Shown here: piece by piece, positions 16,730 through 25,527 of the stretch
How positions within the stretch are numbered: position 1 is the stretch's first letter
Layout of the letters: each line of letters opens with the position of its first letter
From: RYN-230 sp963720645
GTDB taxonomy: Bacteria; Actinomycetota; Actinomycetes; Streptosporangiales; Streptosporangiaceae
NCBI GenBank assembly: GCA_963720645.1
Contig: CAVRFX010000008.1
Span: 1 to 64,000, forward strand
Reading direction: 5' to 3'
DNA length: 64,000 bases
Translations under genes and position numbers: made by a program
Notes under the pieces: model-generated
Told to the model about the DNA's origin: nothing
Databases searched by the model: none
The model's input: the letters and a program-made list of their open reading frames with translations, nothing else

Positions 16730-17548
16730 ATGCGTGACGACATCGTTCGCTGGCCGGACCGCCCGGCCAAACCCGGCCGGGTCGCAGTCATCACGGTCTC
16801 CTTCAACACGCGTGAGCTCACTGCGCTCTTGTTGTGGTCACTGCGACGGATTCTGGTGTGGGAGTCGCTCGAAGTAATCGTCGTTGACAACGGATCGAAA
16901 GACGGATCAGCGGAGCTTTTGGCGAGGATCGCAGCTGCCGGTGGGTGCCGCCTCGTCGCGAATGCGACCAACCGCATGCACGGCCCTGCGCTCACCCAGG
17001 CCATGTCCTTCCTGGCCTCATGCGAGTCAGACCTCCCGCAGTGGGTTTGGGTCCTCGATTCCGATGTCGTGATCAGCCGACCCGATGTGCTCAAGCAGGC
17101 GCTTGAGAGGGCCGGCGAAACGACGGCCGCGATCGTGGGCGAGTCGTGGTGGGATCAGTGGCACGAGACGAACCGTTTCCTGGCCTACTCCCTCCTGATC
17201 GATCCCGTCCGTGTCTGGCGCGACGGAGTCGAGCCCTTCGTCGATGGGGGTGATCCGGTGGCCGATCTGCTCGAGTCGGCCAACGCCGCTGGCGAGGCGC
17301 TCGCCGAGTTCTCCTTCGTCAGAGACCGCTATGTGATCCACCGAGGCCGGAGCAGCCTCCTGGGAGTCTGGGAATCAGGCGACACCACGCACCCAGACTA
17401 TGAGTGGACGCTCGAACATCACGAGCCGCACTTCGGTCTGGTTGACGGTGCCGCCGCGGACCATGAGGAACTGCTGAGAAGGTTTCGCGGCGAAGTCGGA
17501 TCACTTGATGACCCGAAGGCGATCGCAGCTCTTTCTGGCCGGGCTTGA
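16730..17548 (+). CDS. Glycosyltransferase family 2 protein
   Basis: 272 residues from ATG 16730. GT-A fold motifs: VAVITVSFNTRELTALLL, the nucleotide-sugar site VIVVDNGSKDGSAELL, and WVWVLDSDVVI, in which D-S-D supplies the metal-binding DxD. The C-terminal half contains HRGRSSLLGVWE and acidic/His residues. It transfers a sugar from a nucleotide donor to an unknown acceptor. No other glycan genes adjoin it, and it may have arrived with the TA remnant just upstream. Confidence 0.82.
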   Translation: MRDDIVRWPDRPAKPGRVAVITVSFNTRELTALLLWSLRRILVWESLEVIVVDNGSKDGSAELLARIAAAGGCRLVANATNRMHGPALTQAMSFLASCESDLPQWVWVLDSDVVISRPDVLKQALERAGETTAAIVGESWWDQWHETNRFLAYSLLIDPVRVWRDGVEPFVDGGDPVADLLESANAAGEALAEFSFVRDRYVIHRGRSSLLGVWESGDTTHPDYEWTLEHHEPHFGLVDGAAADHEELLRRFRGEVGSLDDPKAIAALSGRA

Positions 17549-17712
17549 CGGCCGCCGGAGCCCGGGCTGGCGAGTTCGCCAAGGTCACAAGCTTCGGGAT
17601 ACCCGGAGCGCACGCGATCCTGAAGACCGGCAGGCGTGCCCCCAGCGCGCCCGATCGAACGGTGATCATCTCCTGCCAGCTAGTGCGTTCCGAGGCTGGG
17701 TGTAAGACGCTG

Positions 17713-18066
17713 TCAGCCGGCGCTTCGCTGAAGTTGCCACGCTGCCTCGAGTGCATCCTCGATGGCACCAGCGTCGCCTCTGGCGAGATCCGCGACCACC
17801 ATCATGTGCTTGACGTACCGGGCCGGGACGCTGAAGGTCCCGGGAAACTGCCGCAGCATAGAGTCGCGGTAGTCGAAATCAGCGCGAATCACCACATGCG
17901 CGTCGTCAAGTTGCCGCGCCACCAGCCTGCCGTGGTACCGCCACTCAGCCAGCCCTTCTGGCGCGGTGAGGCGGATACCCGCCAAGGCCTCGGCCAGGCG
18001 TGCTACGTCACCTATCTCCACGAACGCGGCCCTTCCTGCCTTTCTGTGATCATGCTCTGGGAACAT
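17713..18066 (-). CDS. MmcQ/YjbR-like protein
   Basis: 117 residues from ATG 18066. The pattern VARLAEALAGIRLTAPEGLAEW, RLVARQLDDAHVVIRADF, then MMVVADLARGDAGAIEDALEAAW resembles YjbR/MmcQ small alpha-beta proteins, sometimes called DNA-binding on structural grounds. It partly overlaps the DinB-like fragment, so its upstream region was rearranged and its promoter may be lost. Confidence 0.5.
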   Translation of the reverse strand: MFPEHDHRKAGRAAFVEIGDVARLAEALAGIRLTAPEGLAEWRYHGRLVARQLDDAHVVIRADFDYRDSMLRQFPGTFSVPARYVKHMMVVADLARGDAGAIEDALEAAWQLQRSAG

Positions 18067-18455
18067 CGTGTCCGTACAGGGCCAGCCTTGAGGTGGTGAC
18101 GTCGGCCGACGACGCCGCGTAACTCTCCGGTCGTGCCGTCTATCAGTTCCCGCGCGACGTCCAGGTGTCCGGCGTGGCGGGCATACTCCTGCAGCACGTA
18201 GGTGAGAATCCACGCCAGCGTTGGCAGGGGCCGGGGATCGTTGTCGCTGAACCGGCCACCGGAGGCGCTGGTATCGGTCAGCTCGGCTGCGCAGGCGATA
18301 GCCCGCGTTTGCTTGCCGACGGCGTGAAGTTCGGCGATGAGGCTGGCGGCAGTGTCGCCTGACCCGGCATGCCAGCGCCCGGCCTGGTCTTCGTCCCCGC
18401 GTGGATCGGGGAGCTGCTCGGCGCGGAATCCCCAGCGCAGCCACCGGCAAGTTCT
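18012..18455 (-). pseudogene. DinB/DUF664-family fragment
   Basis: The frame holds WGFRAEQLPDPRGDEDQ, SLIAELHAVGKQTRAIA and SGGRFSDNDP...LAWILTYVLQEYARHAGHLD, the central and C-terminal part of DUF664/DinB proteins including the metal-ligand His of EYARHAGH. The first helix and start are missing. Its 5' end is fused to the 3' end of a truncated SDR gene near 18445. After ELIDGTTGE the frame becomes non-homologous. Confidence 0.65.
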
Positions 18456-19055
18456 CAAGCTCGGCGGTGAGGCCCTTCACGATCCGCTCGACGTTAGCTT
18501 TCACCAGGTCGTAGTAGAAACCGACATTACGGCGGAACTCGGCGTTGGCCTGCGAGGTCCCGTCGGTCATCTCCACCACCAGGCCGCGCATGCCCTGCGA
18601 GGCGGCGGCCCGCAGCATCAGCGGGATGGACGCCCGGCAGGTGATCAAATGGGTATGCACGCCCATTTGCAGCATCCGCAGCCCGCCCTGCCAGTCGTGC
18701 TCCACAACGGCTTGTACCACTGCATGTACCGGTCACCGCCGAAGATGTCGTTAACCAGAACATCGAGGCGGCCGCGCTCGTCATCGATGGCAGCCACCAG
18801 GGCGGGCACCTGGCCGGGATTCTCATGGTCAACGACGCGGACGGCGCCCGCCCCGCCAGCCGCTCGGATCAGATCACCGGTTTCCTCGATCGTCTCCGGC
18901 CTGCCGAGCTCGGAGGCGCCGGTGGCCCGGCTGCTGCGGCCCGTGGCATAGACGAAGAACCCAGCGCGCGCCAACTCGACGGCAATCGCCCGGCCCGCGC
19001 CCCGGGTAGCGCCAGCCACCAAGGCGACCAGCGTCCGTTCGGCTTCACCAGCCAC
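18443..19055 (-). pseudogene. Short-chain dehydrogenase/reductase, frameshifted and 3'-truncated
   Basis: N-terminal Rossmann motif LVAGATRGAGRAIAVELARAG with VYATGRSS, then LDVLVNDIFGG in the first frame. A missing base in the CC run at 18702-18703 shifts the frame, and the protein resumes as HDWQGGLRMLQMGVHTHLI and then YYDLVKANVERIVKGLTAEL, holding the YxxxK catalytic pair. The C-terminal quarter is absent, replaced by the DinB fragment. The start is uncertain (GTG 19055 assumed). Confidence 0.7.
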
Positions 19056-19415
19056 CAGATCAGTAAACACCCCCAAGAGGGCCAGCAACTGCGTCCAGTG
19101 GCGGGCCGGTAGCCACGGCAGCGCCAGGCTGCTCGGCCAGGTCACCAGCCTGCTCGGATGGCGGCATCACAGCCACGGTGGCCCAGCACCCACCCCGCCC
19201 TGCCATGAGCCAGGCTGAGGAGGGGTGTCAACCAGGGCCACTCAGACCGCCGGGGGCGCCTGGTCAGCGTCCGTGGCAGGGTCGTTGGCGAGCATGGGGA
19301 CAATAGGCAATTCCGTCTTAATCGTGGGTTAAGGCCGCACTGTCACGCTGGTGCTTAAGCGCGTAGGTTATGAGGGCGGCGTCCGCTTCGGCGGGCTCTC
19401 TTAGGTGAGGTCGCG

Positions 19416-19913
19416 ATGTACCAGTCCTACCCGTCCGGCAGCCGGCCCGGGGAGCCGCTGCGGCCTGCTGCTCCTGCGGCGGTGCTGACCGCAGTCAAGC
19501 TCATGTGCGCGGGCGCCGCCGTCTTCACCGTCAGCTTGATCATCTCGATCGTCTCGGTGCCCTTCATCGGCCGCAGCGCGGCCACCCTCCGCCTGGCGGG
19601 CCGCAGCCAGTCGCTCCCGGTCGTCATCACGGTGGGGATCGTTGGCGGCCTCGTCGTGATCGCTCTGTGGCTGTGGATGGCGCGGGCGAACAGCCGGGGC
19701 CGGAATTGGGCGCGCATCCTGTCCACGGTGCTGTTTGGCCTGGCGACGCTGAAGCTGATCGCCGTCTTCAGCGAGCCCAGGATGGTGCTTGGCCTGATCT
19801 TCTGGACGCCGACCTGGCTGGTCGGCCTGGCTGCGGTGTGGCTGCTCTGGCGCCCGGACTCCAGCGCATTCTTCAAGCCGCAGGGTGCTGTGCCCAGCCT
19901 GCATGAGGTGTGA
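19416..19913 (+). CDS. Four-helix membrane protein of unknown function
   Basis: 165 residues. A short Pro-rich N-terminus (MYQSYPSGSRPGEPLRPAAP) is followed by four hydrophobic helices: AVKLMCAGAAVFTVSLII, VITVGIVGGLVVIALWLWM, ILSTVLFGLATLKLIAVF and TWLVGLAAVWLLWRP. The ending DSSAFF is typical of a small actinobacterial membrane family whose members I have seen annotated only as hypothetical. GAGG lies 5 nt before ATG 19416. Confidence 0.78.
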   Translation: MYQSYPSGSRPGEPLRPAAPAAVLTAVKLMCAGAAVFTVSLIISIVSVPFIGRSAATLRLAGRSQSLPVVITVGIVGGLVVIALWLWMARANSRGRNWARILSTVLFGLATLKLIAVFSEPRMVLGLIFWTPTWLVGLAAVWLLWRPDSSAFFKPQGAVPSLHEV

Positions 19914-19973
19914 GCCGCGTACATCTGCGGGCGTGGCGGCCGCCCGGGAGTCTTCCTGCTCCGCGCCCTTGAG

Positions 19974-20477
19974 TTAGCCCGGAGATTCCTGGCCCTGGGC
20001 CGCCGGGAACACGACCAGCCGCTGGCCCCACTTCCGCCGTAGCTGCTGAACCGGGTCCCGGCCCACGATGCGGGCCACCCGGGAACCATCGTGCCTGCCA
20101 GTCGCCAGGATTACCTCGTCATAGTCATGACCGGCGGTCTCCGAGCGCACCGCCTTCACGAGGTCCTGGTCGCTGATCACGCCGCTGGCCTGGCATCCGA
20201 TCGTCTGCAGATGACGCACGGCCAGGTTCATCCGGTGCTCAGCCGCGGCGCTGATATCGTGGTCCGCCTTTGGCGCCACCGGGAACTTCCCCACCTGGGC
20301 GCCGAGCAGGAGTTCCGCGGCGGGCAGCTTCGTCTGGCTCGTGTTGACCAGCGACAGGACCATCACGTTGCAGGGTTCCAGCGCTTGCCTGGCGACCAGG
20401 TAATTGATCGGCTCCAGGTCGTGTTCCTCGTCCATCGCCAGCAGGTCCATATCCAGGACGAGCAGATACCGGCGCAT
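19974..20477 (-). CDS. Universal-stress-protein-like (UspA fold) protein
   Basis: About 167 residues. It opens MRRYLLVLDMDLLAMDEEHD and ends with YDEVILATGRHDGSRVARIVGRDPVQQLRRKWGQRLVVFP, the USP-type G-2x-G-9x-G(S/T) region in degenerate form. The middle includes GCQASGVISDQDLVKAV. Conservation is sufficient for the fold but not for ATP binding. Starts at 20495 and 20483 are also in frame. Confidence 0.6.
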   Translation of the reverse strand: MRRYLLVLDMDLLAMDEEHDLEPINYLVARQALEPCNVMVLSLVNTSQTKLPAAELLLGAQVGKFPVAPKADHDISAAAEHRMNLAVRHLQTIGCQASGVISDQDLVKAVRSETAGHDYDEVILATGRHDGSRVARIVGRDPVQQLRRKWGQRLVVFPAAQGQESPG

Positions 20478-20732
20478 GTCCATCACTTCCTTCAACCGCT
20501 AGTGACGGACTACCCGCTGGCCCGATCCGAAACCGGTGACGGATCAGAGCACGAGCAGGACCCGGCACCTGTCAGGGGGTGCGGGCCGGATGAATGATGT
20601 GCCGCATCGGGGGAAGCTGGCGAGCATGTCCGCACCGCCTGCGGATCCGGGCTTCAGGCAGCCACGCGGCGAAGCCGCGCACGCCAGGGGCGAGTCAGCG
20701 CGGGCAGGACCGCCGCCGTTAGGCCGAGAATT

Positions 20733-20960
20733 ATGGACAGGCATTCACCGCTGAGAGCGCTTCGCCGGAAGTATTTTGCGCTCGCCCTCATGTGTGCGGT
20801 AATCCTCTTGATCTTTGCTCTTTCCTGGGGTGCGTATGATCTGGCAACTGGCAATCATGATGGGCTGCTTGCGGACAGCGTGACCTTTTCTGTCATTGGG
20901 GCAATAGGCATCGTTCTTGCCGGCGTACCGGTCTGGTTGCTGCGGCCGCCAAACCGGTGA
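20733..20960 (+). CDS. Small two-helix membrane protein
   Basis: 75 residues: basic N-terminus (DRHSPLRALRRKYF), a helix ALALMCAVILLIFALSWGAY, a short loop, and a second helix VIGAIGIVLAGVPVWLLRPP. The pattern is a credible two-pass protein. I do not recognise a family, and the ribosome-binding site is weak. Confidence 0.5.
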   Translation: MDRHSPLRALRRKYFALALMCAVILLIFALSWGAYDLATGNHDGLLADSVTFSVIGAIGIVLAGVPVWLLRPPNR

Positions 20961-20995
20961 GTGCTGTCCCGGCGGGTCACCGCAGTGACGAGCCT

Positions 20996-21310
20996 CTACC
21001 GGGACGGGACAGGGAGAAGCCGGCGGAACTCAGCGGGCAGCGCGGCGGCCCCGTCCTGCAGGGCGCCGACGTCCGGGCCTGCGAGCAGCAGTGACCTCGA
21101 GGCACTGGGCATGACCCGATCGGGGCAGGCCGCGAAGACCTGGGCCACGTCCTCGGGGGTGGCCCCCTGCGCACCGACACCAGGAGCCAGGAACAGGGCC
21201 TGCGCGCCGGCCAGGTCGAGTTCAGGCCCGATGCGGGCCGGCCCGACCACGGCGCCGACCGTGAGGGTCCGGAATCCCCGCCAGCCGTGACGCTCGAAGA
21301 AGGCGGACTG
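20996..21310 (-). pseudogene. pyrF: Orotidine-5'-phosphate decarboxylase (type 2), C-terminal fragment
   Basis: The frame contains LTVGAVVGPARIGPELD, LFLAPGVGAQGATPEDV and RVMPSASRSLLLAGPDVGAL, which follow the final third of actinobacterial PyrF. The N-terminal catalytic DxK region is not present, and the upstream frame is unrelated. It is a stranded gene end, presumably from duplication or rearrangement. A functional pyrF must lie elsewhere. Confidence 0.7.
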
Positions 21311-21426
21311 CGGTTCATTCTGGCGCACCGGCGATGCTGCAGCGGGTAACACCAAGCCCGCCGTGATGGGGCGGCCAAGGCCGCCTGACCCGGCACCAGA
21401 TACGCCGGTCCTCATAGGCTGACGGG

Positions 21427-21960
21427 GTGGCAGAGATCGACACCGAACGACTGGTCATGCGCGGCTGGCGCGAGTCCGATCTTGCGCCGTGGGCGGCCAT
21501 GAACGCCGATCCGGAGGTCCGGCGGTACCTCGGACCGCTGCTGACCTCCGAGCAGGCCTCCGCATGGGCCCTGAACTACCAGGACGACCTGGACCGCTAC
21601 GGCTTCGGCTTCTGGGCCGTGGAGGTCCGTGCCTCCGGCGAGTTCATCGGCTTCACGGGCCTGCAGACCGTGGACGACGGGATGCCGTTCACCGGAATGG
21701 AACTCGCCTGGCGGCTGGCGCGCCCAGCGTGGGGCCACGGTTACGCCACCGAGGCCGGCCAGGCCGCGCTGCGGTACGGCTTCGGCACCCTGGGCCAGCC
21801 GGAGATCGTCGCGGTAACCATGGCCCGGAACGTGCGCTCGCAGGCGGCGATGCGGCGGATCGGCATGACGACCGATCCTGCGGAGGACTTCGACGACCCG
21901 GACGTCGAGGAGAGCCCGCTGCGCCTGCATGTGGTGTACCGGAAACTCCGAGCCTCCTGA
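21427..21960 (+). CDS. GNAT N-acetyltransferase (RimJ/RimL type)
   Basis: 177 residues from GTG 21427. Starts AEIDTERLVMRGWRESDL, with FWAVEVRASGEFIGFTGL, the acetyl-CoA motif LARPAWGHGYATEAGQAAL, and the C-terminal NVRSQAAMRRIGM. These are diagnostic of RimL-like protein or small-molecule acetyltransferases. Substrate unknown. It stands alone, divergent from the pyrF fragment. Confidence 0.9.
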   Translation: MAEIDTERLVMRGWRESDLAPWAAMNADPEVRRYLGPLLTSEQASAWALNYQDDLDRYGFGFWAVEVRASGEFIGFTGLQTVDDGMPFTGMELAWRLARPAWGHGYATEAGQAALRYGFGTLGQPEIVAVTMARNVRSQAAMRRIGMTTDPAEDFDDPDVEESPLRLHVVYRKLRAS

Positions 21961-22003
21961 AACCGGCCGCGGCGCCATCAGGATCCGCGGGCGCGACCAG
22001 TGC

Positions 22004-22438
22004 TCAGGAGTCTGCTGTGGTGTGCAGCGAGGGGGCGTAGGAGATGCCGACGATCAGGCCATCGTCGGTGAGAATCCGGGTCACCGTCTGTCCCCAGGGC
22101 TCGGTGCGCGCCGGGTGCAGCAGCTCGAAGCCCGCGCGCTCAAGCTCGTCACCGGCCGCCGCGACAGCAGCTGCGTCCTCGACCTCGAACTCGATCGATG
22201 CCTGGGGAACCAGCCGGTCCGCGGGCCACGTCGGCGTCCCGAAGCAGGCTTCGGCCGCCTGCGTCAGCGGCCACACCCCGAAGTGCTTGCTGCCGCCGAC
22301 GCTTTCACTGGAGTAGTACTCATCGGCTTCGTACTTCTCCAGCGGCAGGCCGAGGGCGTCCATGAACAGTTTGCGGCTCTGCGGTGGGTCAGCGGCGATC
22401 ACCGACATGCTCGTGATGAAGAGAACGTTCATGGGCAT
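22004..22438 (-). CDS. VOC-family (glyoxalase-like) protein
   Basis: About 144 residues from ATG 22438 (or 22432). One domain pair of beta-alpha-beta units: FITSMSVIAADPPQSRKLFMDALGL, GSKHFGVWPLTQAA, SIEFEVEDAAAVAAAGDELERAG and a closing GLIVGISYAP. This is a single VOC protein likely to dimerise. Function unknown. Confidence 0.8.
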   Translation of the reverse strand: MPMNVLFITSMSVIAADPPQSRKLFMDALGLPLEKYEADEYYSSESVGGSKHFGVWPLTQAAEACFGTPTWPADRLVPQASIEFEVEDAAAVAAAGDELERAGFELLHPARTEPWGQTVTRILTDDGLIVGISYAPSLHTTADS

Positions 22439-22586
22439 GAGCCTAGAGACCACGCCGATCACCGCCGGGTGCTGGCCGTCCTGCGCTATCTGGAATCCTG
22501 ATCAAGCACCGCGCTCGATCCCGTAGGGCTGGTACTCGCCTGGCCCGGTGCGCAGGAGACGATCATCGCGCCGGGCAGCCGTTCCG

Positions 22587-22772
22587 TCACGCCGTTGCCG
22601 ACGGGCGCCGGGCCACCAGCACGGCAGCCAGGCCCAGCAGTATCAGGGCGAGCGGGACCGGGCACCACCAGTGCTCCCAGAAGGCGGCCAGGCCGTGGGA
22701 GCTTTCACGCCCGGCCCAGAACACGCCGCCGAGCAGGACAACGGCGCCGGCGATCTGGCCAGTACGACGCAT
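22587..22772 (-). CDS. Small two-helix membrane protein
   Basis: 61 residues with helices GQIAGAVVLLGGVFWAG and PVPLALILLGLAAVLVARRP separated by a Trp/His loop (FWEHWWC). The architecture is like putative small membrane proteins common in actinobacteria. No function is assignable. Confidence 0.55.
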   Translation of the reverse strand: MRRTGQIAGAVVLLGGVFWAGRESSHGLAAFWEHWWCPVPLALILLGLAAVLVARRPSATA

Positions 22773-22801
22773 AGCCGAAAGACTATCCCCTGAGCCTAAA
22801 C

Positions 22802-22861
22802 GCGTCCGTAATCATGGGGTGGGTATTGCCCCGGCAACACTAAGCCCATGATCACGGACGC
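22802..22861. repeat. 17-bp inverted repeat (hairpin) containing GTGATCATGG
   Basis: The arms at 22802-22818 and 22845-22861 are complementary with one mismatch (GCGTCCGT.ATCATGGG), separated by 26 nt. It lies between two leftward small genes. It resembles the hairpins at 34109-34156 and 41628-41683 in carrying GTGATC(A). Confidence 0.85.
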
Positions 22862-22913
22862 CACGGGTCATTGCGAAACTGGTGTGAGCGCTGAGATCTG
22901 AAGTTATTTTTCG

Positions 22914-23210
22914 CTAATCGTCACGGCCGCTGTCACGCCGGAATCCGCGCTTGGCCACCGAGGCGGTAGCGATGCAAGCGAACAAGGCAATGAAGATCGC
23001 CGACGGGACGGTCGTGGCGTTGATTCCGTTGTGGTTGGAGACGAAGTTCTGGCCGAACACCCCGACGAAAAGGACCGCCAGCCACATCGCGACGATAGCG
23101 AGCGTCGCCCACATCTCCGGGACGAGAAGGCGCGATGCCCAGCCGCGCTTTCCGGCCTCAGCGCTGGACGGCTCGTGCATGCTGGACGGCTCGTGCATGG
23201 TAGTAGTCAT
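22914..23210 (-). CDS. Small membrane protein with duplicated MHEPSS
   Basis: 98 residues from ATG 23210. The N-terminus repeats MHEPSS twice from an 18-bp duplication, followed by AGKRGWASRLLVPEMW. Two hydrophobic segments follow (TLAIVAMWLAVLFVGVFG; IFIALFACIATASVA), then a basic tail. No family recognised. Confidence 0.65.
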   Translation of the reverse strand: MTTTMHEPSSMHEPSSAEAGKRGWASRLLVPEMWATLAIVAMWLAVLFVGVFGQNFVSNHNGINATTVPSAIFIALFACIATASVAKRGFRRDSGRDD

Positions 23211-23418
23211 CGCTGTCACCTTCACCCTGTGCAAATCAAGGGTCATCCATATTCATGGTGCTCCCCGCCGGGATATGCAGGTAGGGGCGATGGTCCCCGA
23301 TAAGGGCCATCCCGTTGCTGTCATTGGTCTGGCCGGGCCAGGGTCTCGGTGGGCGGGGATGGCTGCCGCGTCCGATGCCCGCCAGCATCGGCGAGGCCAG
23401 CCCGGCAGGCTGAGGTGC

Positions 23419-23904
23419 ATGCCCACCGAATCGAAGACCAGCATCCTCCTGTTCGAGCCCATCCCCGCCGGCGTGCTGGGCCAGATCAGGGCGGCGGGAG
23501 TGGACGAGGCGGGTAACCAGCTGGCCCCGCAGGCCGACGCCGAGGGCGGCAATCCGCTGCGCTGCTGCCTGCGCGAGAGCCGTCCCGGCGAGCGGGTCCT
23601 GCTCATCGCCTACACGCCGCCCGGCACCGCCGGCCCTTACGCCGAGCGCGGGCCCGTGTTCATCCACGCTGATTCCTGCGGGGGATACACGACACCGCAC
23701 CGTTACCCGCCCGGGCTGATCCACCGCCAGCAGGTCGTGCGCGCCTACGACCAGGAGGGGAACATCGCCGACGGCATCCTCGCCGACGACGGCGATCAGG
23801 CCCTGGCCGTCATCCGGCAGCTGCTCGCGCGGCCGGACGTCGCGCTCGTGCAGCTGCGCAACGTCGGCTGGGGCTGCTACAACTTCGCGGTCCGGGCCGG
23901 CTGA
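23419..23904 (+). CDS. DUF1203-family protein
   Basis: 161 residues from ATG 23419. Matches DUF1203: LLFEPIPAGVLGQIRAAGVD, CCLRESRPGERVLLIAYTPP, PYAERGPVFIHADSC, YDQEGNIADG and the closing QLRNVGWGCYNFAV. The function of the family is unknown. GAGG precedes the start at 4 nt. Confidence 0.88.
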   Translation: MPTESKTSILLFEPIPAGVLGQIRAAGVDEAGNQLAPQADAEGGNPLRCCLRESRPGERVLLIAYTPPGTAGPYAERGPVFIHADSCGGYTTPHRYPPGLIHRQQVVRAYDQEGNIADGILADDGDQALAVIRQLLARPDVALVQLRNVGWGCYNFAVRAG

Positions 23905-24309
23905 CCCGCTCTGCTCTGCGGCGGTACCTCCTGCCGACGGCCTCAGCCGCATCCGGCTATCCCAGGGCTGCCCGGTTCATTTTCAATAACGAACCTATCG
24001 CCCGGCGCGAAGCCGCCAGGGAACCCGGGAACGGGGACTGCAAAACCAGCATCGTCTCATCCCAGGTAATCGGCTCGCCAAGATCATGTTCACTCTGCTG
24101 CCCCTATTCAGGCCGGCGAACGGCGCGTATGGTCGCAGCGAGGGAAATTCGGTCCTGCCCGCGCTGGCTCGGTGAGCGGTGCTGGTGCACACGTCGTCGA
24201 GAGCTGGGCGGCACGGCCTACGTTGGCTGACGAGACGATGGTGGAGCAGTGGTACGACTTCGGCAGGGGGGCCCGCCGAGCGAAACCGGCCGGATCATGA
24301 GGTGCAGTC
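23905..24309. other. Intergenic region without a supported gene
   Basis: About 400 bp; no frame shows a recognisable domain. AT content is raised around 23975-24090 (for example TTTTCAATAACGAACC), which could hold the promoter of the following gene. Confidence 0.5.
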
Positions 24310-25476
24310 ATGATCCCAGAGCCTTATCCGGTGCTGTGGGCGGGCCAGCGGGCGGTCGTGGTGCTCCCGGACCACATGGACGTGTCCAATGCCGCGGAGG
24401 TCCGCAGCGAGCTGCTCGCCGTTATCAACCGCGGCGCGACCGTGATGATCGCCGACATGAGCGCGACGGATTCCTGTGACCATTCAGGCGCGGAAGCCGT
24501 GGCCCGCGCCTACCAGCGCGCCGTGGCCAGCGGCACGGACCTGCGGCTGGTGGTCACCAGCCACCCGGTCAGGCACGAGATCACCGTCAGCGGCCTCGGC
24601 TGGCTGGTGCCCGTGTACGACTCCCTGGAGCGGGCCCTGGCGTCCGGGAAGCCGGCCGAGCGGACGCTGACGTCCGTGGCCAGCGTCCCCGCGAGGGCCG
24701 GAACCGCCGCCCGGCCGGCGGGCTCCGGGCATGTCGCCCGGCTGGCCACGGACGAGGGCGCGGCCGGGCCGGCCACGCCGGATCCCGACGACGGCACCGA
24801 GATCGCGCTGCTGGACCGCCGCGGCGTGATCGTCTCGGTCAACCGCGCCTGGCAGGCCTTCGCGGCCGCGAACCACGGCGATCTCTCTCGCGTCGGCCCG
24901 GGCGTGTCCTACCTGGAGGCGTGCGCCGCAGCAGGCGAGGATCCCGTCGCGCTGGACGTCGCGGCGGCCATCCACCAGGCGCTCGAGGGTGATCTGCCCG
25001 GGCCCCTGGCGATCGAGATGCCGTGCCACAGCCCGGACACCGCGCGCTGGTTCGACATGCTGGTCTCTACCCGCCTGGATGACGACGGGCGGCACCTGGG
25101 GGCCACGGTCACGCTGGCCCTGGCCAAGTCGCAGCCGCTGTCCGCGCCGGCGCTCTGCGACGAGCCGGCCGGGGGCATGGCGGGCCCGGCCGGCCGTTCA
25201 GCGGGTTCTGCGCAGCCGCCCCGTGAGCCTGCGCCTGCGGGGGAGAGCGGTTCCGCGTCAGCCGCCGGGCGGCGGGCGGAAACCCCGGACCGGATGGCCG
25301 CGGGCGTGAATCATCTCCTCGTGCACCGGCTGTTCTCCGCGGGCCTGTCTCTCGAGGTGGCACTGGAGATGCTGGGCGATGACGCGGCGACCGGGCGGAT
25401 CCGGGACGCCGTCACCGACCTGGATCACGCGATCAGGGAGCTCAGGAGCTTCGTCTTCGATCAGCTCCCTCCCTGA
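24310..25476 (+). CDS. STAS-PAS protein with histidine-kinase-like dimerisation tail lacking the His
   Basis: 388 residues. Residues about 15-110 form a STAS/anti-sigma-antagonist domain (VLPDHMDVSNAAEVRSEL, VMIADMSATDSCDHSGAE, where the usual phosphoserine site reads DSCDHSG). Residues about 165-270 are a PAS-like module (EIALLDRRGVIVSVNRAWQAFA). After a Pro/Ala-rich linker, residues 330-388 resemble the DHp of DevS/DosT-type kinases (HRLFSAGLSLEVALEML...DLDHAIRELRSFVFD), but the phosphoacceptor position aligns with Asn (VNHLLVHRLF) and no HATPase domain follows. It probably acts in partner-switching or scaffolding. No kinase or sigma partner is adjacent. Confidence 0.7.
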   Translation: MIPEPYPVLWAGQRAVVVLPDHMDVSNAAEVRSELLAVINRGATVMIADMSATDSCDHSGAEAVARAYQRAVASGTDLRLVVTSHPVRHEITVSGLGWLVPVYDSLERALASGKPAERTLTSVASVPARAGTAARPAGSGHVARLATDEGAAGPATPDPDDGTEIALLDRRGVIVSVNRAWQAFAAANHGDLSRVGPGVSYLEACAAAGEDPVALDVAAAIHQALEGDLPGPLAIEMPCHSPDTARWFDMLVSTRLDDDGRHLGATVTLALAKSQPLSAPALCDEPAGGMAGPAGRSAGSAQPPREPAPAGESGSASAAGRRAETPDRMAAGVNHLLVHRLFSAGLSLEVALEMLGDDAATGRIRDAVTDLDHAIRELRSFVFDQLPP

Positions 25477-25527
25477 CCCGCCCGGAGGCGCTGGCGAGCC
25501 TGCCGGGCTCGCGCCCATGGGGGAGTC

